From Desulfuromonadales bacterium (GTDB lineage: Bacteria; Desulfobacterota; Desulfuromonadia; Desulfuromonadales; BM103), in NCBI GenBank assembly GCA_030630015.1, contig DAOVNV010000007.1, positions 1-21,376 on the forward strand: a stretch of DNA of 21,376 nucleotides, read 5' to 3'. Positions 17,538 to 21,376 of this stretch are shown piece by piece. Within the stretch, counting starts at the first letter, position 1. Every line of letters begins with the position of its first letter. The position numbers and the translations under genes are program-made. Under the pieces are notes generated by a model. The model was given only the letters and a program-made list of their open reading frames with translations. It ran no database searches and had not been told where the DNA came from.

Positions 17538-18809
17538 TCAATCCACCTCTTCGTTTCCAAGAGGTTCTGACAACTGCAACTCGATCTCTTCAACCCGATG
17601 ATCATCCATACGCCGCACCTTAAACTTGACACCATCGGCCTCGCAGCGATCACCCTCTTTCGGGATGCGCCCCAGAAGATGCAGCAAGAAGCCGGCCAGG
17701 GTATTGACATGTTCCTCGGAGAGATTCAGTCTGAAACGCCGGTTGATGTCGCGTAGCGGAGTACTGCCGTCCACCAGGAAGCGGCCCGGATCAAGAGGAC
17801 GGATCAGGACGTCTTCGTCGTCGTACTCGTCCTGAATCTCGCCGACGATCTCTTCAACAATATCCTCCAGAGTCACGATCCCTTCGACACCGCCGTATTC
17901 ATCAACCACCACAGCCAGGTGAATCTGTTTGCGGCGAAACGCCTGCATCAGTGTTTCAACCGGTTTGGCCTCGGGCACAAAATAAGGGGCGCGCGCCACC
18001 GCCCGCATCGAAAAGTTTTCCGGCTGCTCGACAAAATTCAGGATCTCCTTGATGTGGATGGTGCCGACGATCCGGTCGAGGTCGCTTTCATACACCGGGA
18101 AACGAGAGTGACGCGCCTGACCAGCAATCCCGATCAATTCACTGAATGGCGTATCGACTTCGATGCCGACCACCTCGGTACGCGGCACCATGACGTCGCG
18201 CACCCTGATTTCGGACAGATCGAAAACGCCGTGCAGCATGCGCCGCTTGTCCTTGGCAACTACCCCGGCGTGCTCACCAAACTTGATCATAGTCCGGATT
18301 TCATCCTCGGAGATCAGGGGTCTGGAGTCCTCCTCACCTTTGAGCAAACGGGTCAACAGACCGGAAATTCGGGTGACAACCCAGTTGACCGGCGTGAGCA
18401 ACCACATCACCAGGCGGATTGGGTACAGGATGCGGAAAGACAACCTTTCCGGATATTTCGCCGCATAGGTTTTAGGACAAACTTCGGCGAAAATCAGCAA
18501 CAGAGGCGTCAGGATCAGGATGGTCATGAATTCGCCGCGACTGCCGAACAGGTCGATGAGCAGGGTCGTGGCGAATACTGAGACAGCAATATTGACCAGG
18601 TTATTGCCGACCAGAATGGTGCTGAGCAGGTTTTCAGGGTTTTCGAGCAGGGCGTCGAGTTTGCGCGCACCGGGATGTTCCTTGTCGGCGAGATACTTGA
18701 CCCGCAAGCGATCCATCGACATCAGCGCGGTTTCCGAGCTGGAGAAAAATGCGGAAAGCACGAACAGGACACCGAGACCGATCAGGTGAAGCCATTGGTC
18801 ATTGGTCAT
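17538..18809 (-). CDS. CNNM/CBS/CorC_HlyC-domain membrane protein (hemolysin C/CorC family)
   Basis: This 423-residue protein has the CNNM (DUF21) membrane domain at about 1-190 with several hydrophobic segments and the motifs AFFSSSETALMSM and LVGNNLVNIAVS. A pair of CBS domains follows (about 200-325, with VMVPRTEVVGIE and VVVDEYGGVEGIVTLEDIVEEIVGE), then a C-terminal CorC_HlyC domain. Family members have been linked to Mg2+ or Co2+ efflux or tolerance (CorC, MpfA, YfjD types); the precise substrate cannot be read here. The name hemolysin is historical. I chose ATG 18809; GAGG stands 13 nt upstream, rather far, so TTG 18830 or CTG 18812 remain possible. It is divergent from ligA and 387 nt upstream of mraZ, so probably a separate unit. 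Confidence 0.93.
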   Translation of the reverse strand: MTNDQWLHLIGLGVLFVLSAFFSSSETALMSMDRLRVKYLADKEHPGARKLDALLENPENLLSTILVGNNLVNIAVSVFATTLLIDLFGSRGEFMTILILTPLLLIFAEVCPKTYAAKYPERLSFRILYPIRLVMWLLTPVNWVVTRISGLLTRLLKGEEDSRPLISEDEIRTMIKFGEHAGVVAKDKRRMLHGVFDLSEIRVRDVMVPRTEVVGIEVDTPFSELIGIAGQARHSRFPVYESDLDRIVGTIHIKEILNFVEQPENFSMRAVARAPYFVPEAKPVETLMQAFRRKQIHLAVVVDEYGGVEGIVTLEDIVEEIVGEIQDEYDDEDVLIRPLDPGRFLVDGSTPLRDINRRFRLNLSEEHVNTLAGFLLHLLGRIPKEGDRCEADGVKFKVRRMDDHRVEEIELQLSEPLGNEEVD

Positions 18810-18871
18810 CAGGAGTGAAATACCTCGCAATCAAGAGAAGTCGGTCCCACGCAAGCAACCGGAATGATGGA

Positions 18872-18900
18872 ATTCTACCTGACCTTCGCGACAAACACAA
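18872..18900 (-). promoter_or_regulatory. Candidate promoter of the CNNM-family gene
   Basis: On the minus strand TTGTGT (18895-18900) and TAGAAT (18872-18877) are separated by 17 nt. The -10 is one base from consensus and the -35 matches only its first half. The position about 60 nt upstream of the gene start is suitable. It lies back to back with the ligA promoter. Confidence 0.5.
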
Positions 18901-18916
18901 TCCGGTTTCGTGTCAG

Positions 18917-18945
18917 TTGCCGCTGCGACGGCCGTGTGCTATAAA
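18917..18945 (+). promoter_or_regulatory. Candidate sigma70-type promoter of ligA-acyP
   Basis: TTGCCG (18917-18922) and TATAAA (18940-18945) are separated by 17 nt on the plus strand, a good match to the housekeeping consensus. The expected transcription start is near 18952, leaving a leader of about 30 nt before the ligA ATG. Confidence 0.7.
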
Positions 18946-18982
18946 CGGGGCGTCACCATTCGCCGACCAGAGGACAATCAGG

Positions 18983-20995
18983 ATGGCTTTTTCTGCCAAG
19001 CAGCGCCACGCCGAACTGTGCGCCGAGCTGCATCACCACAATCACCTTTACCACGTTCTTAATCGCCCGGAAATCAGCGATACCGAGTACGATCGTCTGT
19101 TCCGGGAACTGCTGGACCTGGAAAAGGAAGACCCGCAACTGGCCACGGCCGACTCGCCGAGCCGCAGGGTCGGCGCCACCCCGCTGACCAAGTTTCCCCA
19201 GTACCAGCACGCCTTGCCGATGCTTTCCCTGGAAAATGCTTTCAACGAAGAGGAACTGCGCGAATTCGACGCCCGCGTCAGGCGTTTTCTGGCGACTGAC
19301 AAACAGATTGACTACGTCTGCGAAATGAAACTGGACGGCGTCGCTGTGGAACTGGTCTATCGAAACGGCCGGTTCGAGACCGGCTCGACCCGCGGCAACG
19401 GCCTGGTTGGCGAACAGATCACCGAGAACCTGCGCACCCTGCCTTCGGTGCCGCTGGTTCTGCAGGCACCATACCCGAACCTGCTTGATGTACGCGGTGA
19501 GGTGTACATGGATATTGCCGACTTTCGGAAACTGAATCGCGACCGCGAGGAAGAAGGCTTGCCGGTCTTCGCCAACCCGCGCAATGCCACAGCCGGCAGC
19601 CTGCGGCAGTTGGATTCCCGAGTTACCGCGCAACGTCCTCTGAAGATTTTCTGTTATGGCCTCGGTCGTATAGATGGGGCACAATTGACCGCTCACACCG
19701 AAGCACTGGAGGAGTTGCAGGACTGGGGGCTGCGCGTCAACCTTGCGGAAACCCATATGGCGAAGGGAATTGAGGAAGTCCTTACCTATTTCGAAGAAGT
19801 CTCCTCACAACGCGAGACCCTGCCCTTTGAAATCGACGGGGTCGTGGTCAAGGTCGACAGCCTGGCCCTGCAGCGCGAGCTCGGCGAAAAGACCCGCACG
19901 CCGCGTTGGGCGATCGCCTGCAAGTTTGCCCCACGTCAGGCTGAGACGGTCGTCGAGGATATCCAGTTGCAGGTCGGCCGCACCGGCGCGATCACCCCGG
20001 TCGCCCATCTGCGTCCGGTGGAGGTCTCCGGCGTGATGGTCTCCCGGGCCAGCCTGCACAACTGGGATGAAATCGAGCGGCTTGGCATCCGTATCGGCGA
20101 CCGGGTGGTCGTTGAACGTGCCGGTGACGTGATCCCCGATGTGGTCAAGGTTTTGGTCGACGCGCGCGACGGCACCGAGATTGAAGTAACTGCCCCGACC
20201 CTCTGCCCGGAATGCAGTTCACCGGTGAGGCGTCTTGAAGGTGAAGTGGTGCCGCGCTGCCAGGGGATGTCATGTCCGGCGCGCCGCAAGGAGGCGATCA
20301 AGCACTTTGCCTCAAAGGCCGCTATGGATATTGACGGGCTCGGCGACCGCTATATCAACCAGCTACTGCGCCTCGACCTGGTTGAAGACATCGCGGACCT
20401 GTACACCCTTGACCAGCAGGACCTCGACCGCTTTGAACGGATGGGCGACCGTCTTGCCGAGAAGCTGTTGCAGGCGATCGCCGACAGCTGCCACCGTCCC
20501 CTGCCACGCTTCCTCTACGCGCTCGGTATCCGGCATGTCGGCGTCCACCTGGCTAAGGTTCTGGCCCGGCAGTTCGGCTCACTTGAAGAACTGGCACGGG
20601 CCGGGCGCGAGGAGCTGCTTGCAATTCACGAAATAGGCTCCCAGGTTGCAGACAGTGTAATCAGCTTCTTTGCGGCGCCGCACAACCGGGAGACCCTCGA
20701 TAAATTGCACGCAGCCGGTGTTGTTCCGCAGCAGCAGGCGCGCCTGGCGGGTGGACCGCTGTCAGGCCAAACCTTCGTGTTTACCGGGGCACTGGGTCTG
20801 TTCAACCGCAAACAGGCCCAGGAGATGGTGGAGCAATTGGGAGGGCGGGCCGCCGGTTCTGTCAGCAAGAAAACCGACTACCTGGTCGCCGGCAGCAACG
20901 CCGGCAGCAAGCGGGACAAAGCTGAAACCCTGGGCATTTCTATTTTGAGTGAAGCAGAGTTCCTGCAGATGGTGGAGAAGATGAAACCGTCATGA
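18983..20995 (+). CDS. ligA: NAD-dependent DNA ligase LigA
   Basis: LigA seals nicks in DNA with NAD+ as cofactor and is essential for replication and repair. The 670-residue product matches the usual length. Domains in order are the NAD-binding Ia region (about 1-65, with YDRLFREL), the adenylation domain with nucleophile Lys116 in EMKLDG, the OB fold (about 320-400, RTGAITPVAHL), a four-cysteine zinc finger (C408, C411, C426, C431), helix-hairpin-helix repeats (about 440-580) and a C-terminal BRCT domain (about 590-668). The ATG at 18983 follows AGAGGA at suitable spacing; the open frame upstream has no ligase-like sequence. The stop overlaps acyP as ATGA. Confidence 0.98.
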   Translation: MAFSAKQRHAELCAELHHHNHLYHVLNRPEISDTEYDRLFRELLDLEKEDPQLATADSPSRRVGATPLTKFPQYQHALPMLSLENAFNEEELREFDARVRRFLATDKQIDYVCEMKLDGVAVELVYRNGRFETGSTRGNGLVGEQITENLRTLPSVPLVLQAPYPNLLDVRGEVYMDIADFRKLNRDREEEGLPVFANPRNATAGSLRQLDSRVTAQRPLKIFCYGLGRIDGAQLTAHTEALEELQDWGLRVNLAETHMAKGIEEVLTYFEEVSSQRETLPFEIDGVVVKVDSLALQRELGEKTRTPRWAIACKFAPRQAETVVEDIQLQVGRTGAITPVAHLRPVEVSGVMVSRASLHNWDEIERLGIRIGDRVVVERAGDVIPDVVKVLVDARDGTEIEVTAPTLCPECSSPVRRLEGEVVPRCQGMSCPARRKEAIKHFASKAAMDIDGLGDRYINQLLRLDLVEDIADLYTLDQQDLDRFERMGDRLAEKLLQAIADSCHRPLPRFLYALGIRHVGVHLAKVLARQFGSLEELARAGREELLAIHEIGSQVADSVISFFAAPHNRETLDKLHAAGVVPQQQARLAGGPLSGQTFVFTGALGLFNRKQAQEMVEQLGGRAAGSVSKKTDYLVAGSNAGSKRDKAETLGISILSEAEFLQMVEKMKPS

Positions 20996-21264
20996 AAGTT
21001 CGTGCCAACGCAAAAATCCAGGGACTGGTCCAGGGCGTCTTTTATCGCCAGTCAACCCAGGAGACAGCGCTGTGCCTGGGGCTCACCGGATGGGTACGCA
21101 ACCTACCTGACGGCAGTGTGGAAGCCGTTGTCGAGGGGCCATCCGCAGCCGTCCATGAACTGCTCGAGTGGTGCCAGCAGGGTCCTCCAGCAGCAGAGGT
21201 GACATCGGTGAACGTTGACTGGAGCGATGCGACGGGCGAATTCACACACTTCACGACCCGCTGA
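20992..21264 (+). CDS. acyP: Acylphosphatase
   Basis: Acylphosphatases hydrolyse carboxyl-phosphate bonds such as those of acetyl phosphate or carbamoyl phosphate. The 90-residue product has family length and both catalytic residues: Arg19 in the phosphate loop GLVQGVFYRQST and Asn37 in GWVRNLPDGSVEAVVEG. Its ATG overlaps the ligA stop by 4 nt, so it is probably translated by coupling from ligA; the two have no obvious metabolic link. A strong hairpin follows 41 nt after the stop. Physiological substrate is unknown for most bacterial members. Confidence 0.95.
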   Translation: MKVRANAKIQGLVQGVFYRQSTQETALCLGLTGWVRNLPDGSVEAVVEGPSAAVHELLEWCQQGPPAAEVTSVNVDWSDATGEFTHFTTR

Positions 21265-21305
21265 AGACAGCCTCTTCCTTAAACAACTCAAAGTTTATAT
21301 AACTA

Positions 21306-21329
21306 GGGGCACTTCAATTGAAGTGCCCC
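21306..21329 (+). terminator. Perfect 24-bp palindrome, probable terminator of ligA-acyP
   Basis: GGGGCACTTC, AATT and GAAGTGCCCC form a perfect hairpin with a 10-bp stem. Downstream on the plus strand the sequence is pyrimidine-rich (TCCGCTTTCT) but lacks a pure T-tract; on the minus strand it is followed by an A/T-rich stretch. It could stop transcription in one or both directions. Its position 41 nt after acyP favours a terminator over an operator, although a perfect palindrome could also bind a dimeric protein. Confidence 0.75.
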
Positions 21330-21376
21330 TCCGCTTTCTATCTATCATTTCAAACCCTACAGAGGATTTTTCAAAT

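Noticed and set aside
18953..19756. Minus-strand open frame (about 267 codons) opposite ligA
   Set aside because: It is antisense to the LigA adenylation domain, with no promoter, ribosome binding site or family resemblance.

Overview
The window is a nearly complete division and cell wall (dcw) cluster from a Gram-negative bacterium of moderately high GC, with two short flanking transcription units. The organism is most likely a member of the Desulfuromonadia (Geobacter/Desulfuromonas/Pelobacter-type Desulfobacterota). This rests on the gene order, an FtsI carrying a C-terminal PASTA domain, a MurE with the meso-diaminopimelate motif DNPR, and general protein character. It is inference from family knowledge; no search was run.

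Layout, right to left on the minus strand: a strong sigma70-type promoter (17199-17227) and a set of four 10-bp-spaced repeats (17151-17190) precede mraZ. Then come rsmH, ftsL, ftsI, murE, murF, mraY, murD, ftsW, murG, murC, ddl, ftsQ, ftsA and ftsZ. The block closes with a textbook intrinsic terminator at 2-27 (UUCG-capped hairpin plus U-tract). Many junctions overlap (ATGA or TGATG) or lie within about 25 nt, so the 15 genes read as one translationally coupled operon. The only sizeable internal gaps are rsmH-ftsL (53 nt) and ftsA-ftsZ (80 nt). The genes cover the cytoplasmic synthesis of UDP-MurNAc-pentapeptide (murE, murF, murD, murC, plus ddl for D-Ala-D-Ala), the lipid-linked steps (mraY, murG), septal polymerisation and crosslinking (ftsW, ftsI) and the divisome scaffold (ftsL, ftsQ, ftsA, ftsZ). 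murB, which normally sits between murC and ddl in related clusters, is absent: murC and ddl overlap by 8 nt.

Upstream of mraZ (17205-17537) is a spacer with no gene I can recognise. Beyond it lies a minus-strand gene for a CNNM/CBS/CorC_HlyC membrane protein, whose promoter is divergent from that of the plus-strand ligA-acyP pair. ligA (NAD-dependent DNA ligase) and acyP (acylphosphatase) overlap by 4 nt and end at a 24-bp perfect palindrome, a likely terminator.

This is overwhelmingly conserved housekeeping DNA. I see no mobile element, CRISPR array, tRNA/rRNA gene, defence system or obviously new biological system. The points most worth a second look are the missing murB, the candidate MraZ operator between promoter and start codon, and the unassigned spacer upstream of mraZ.
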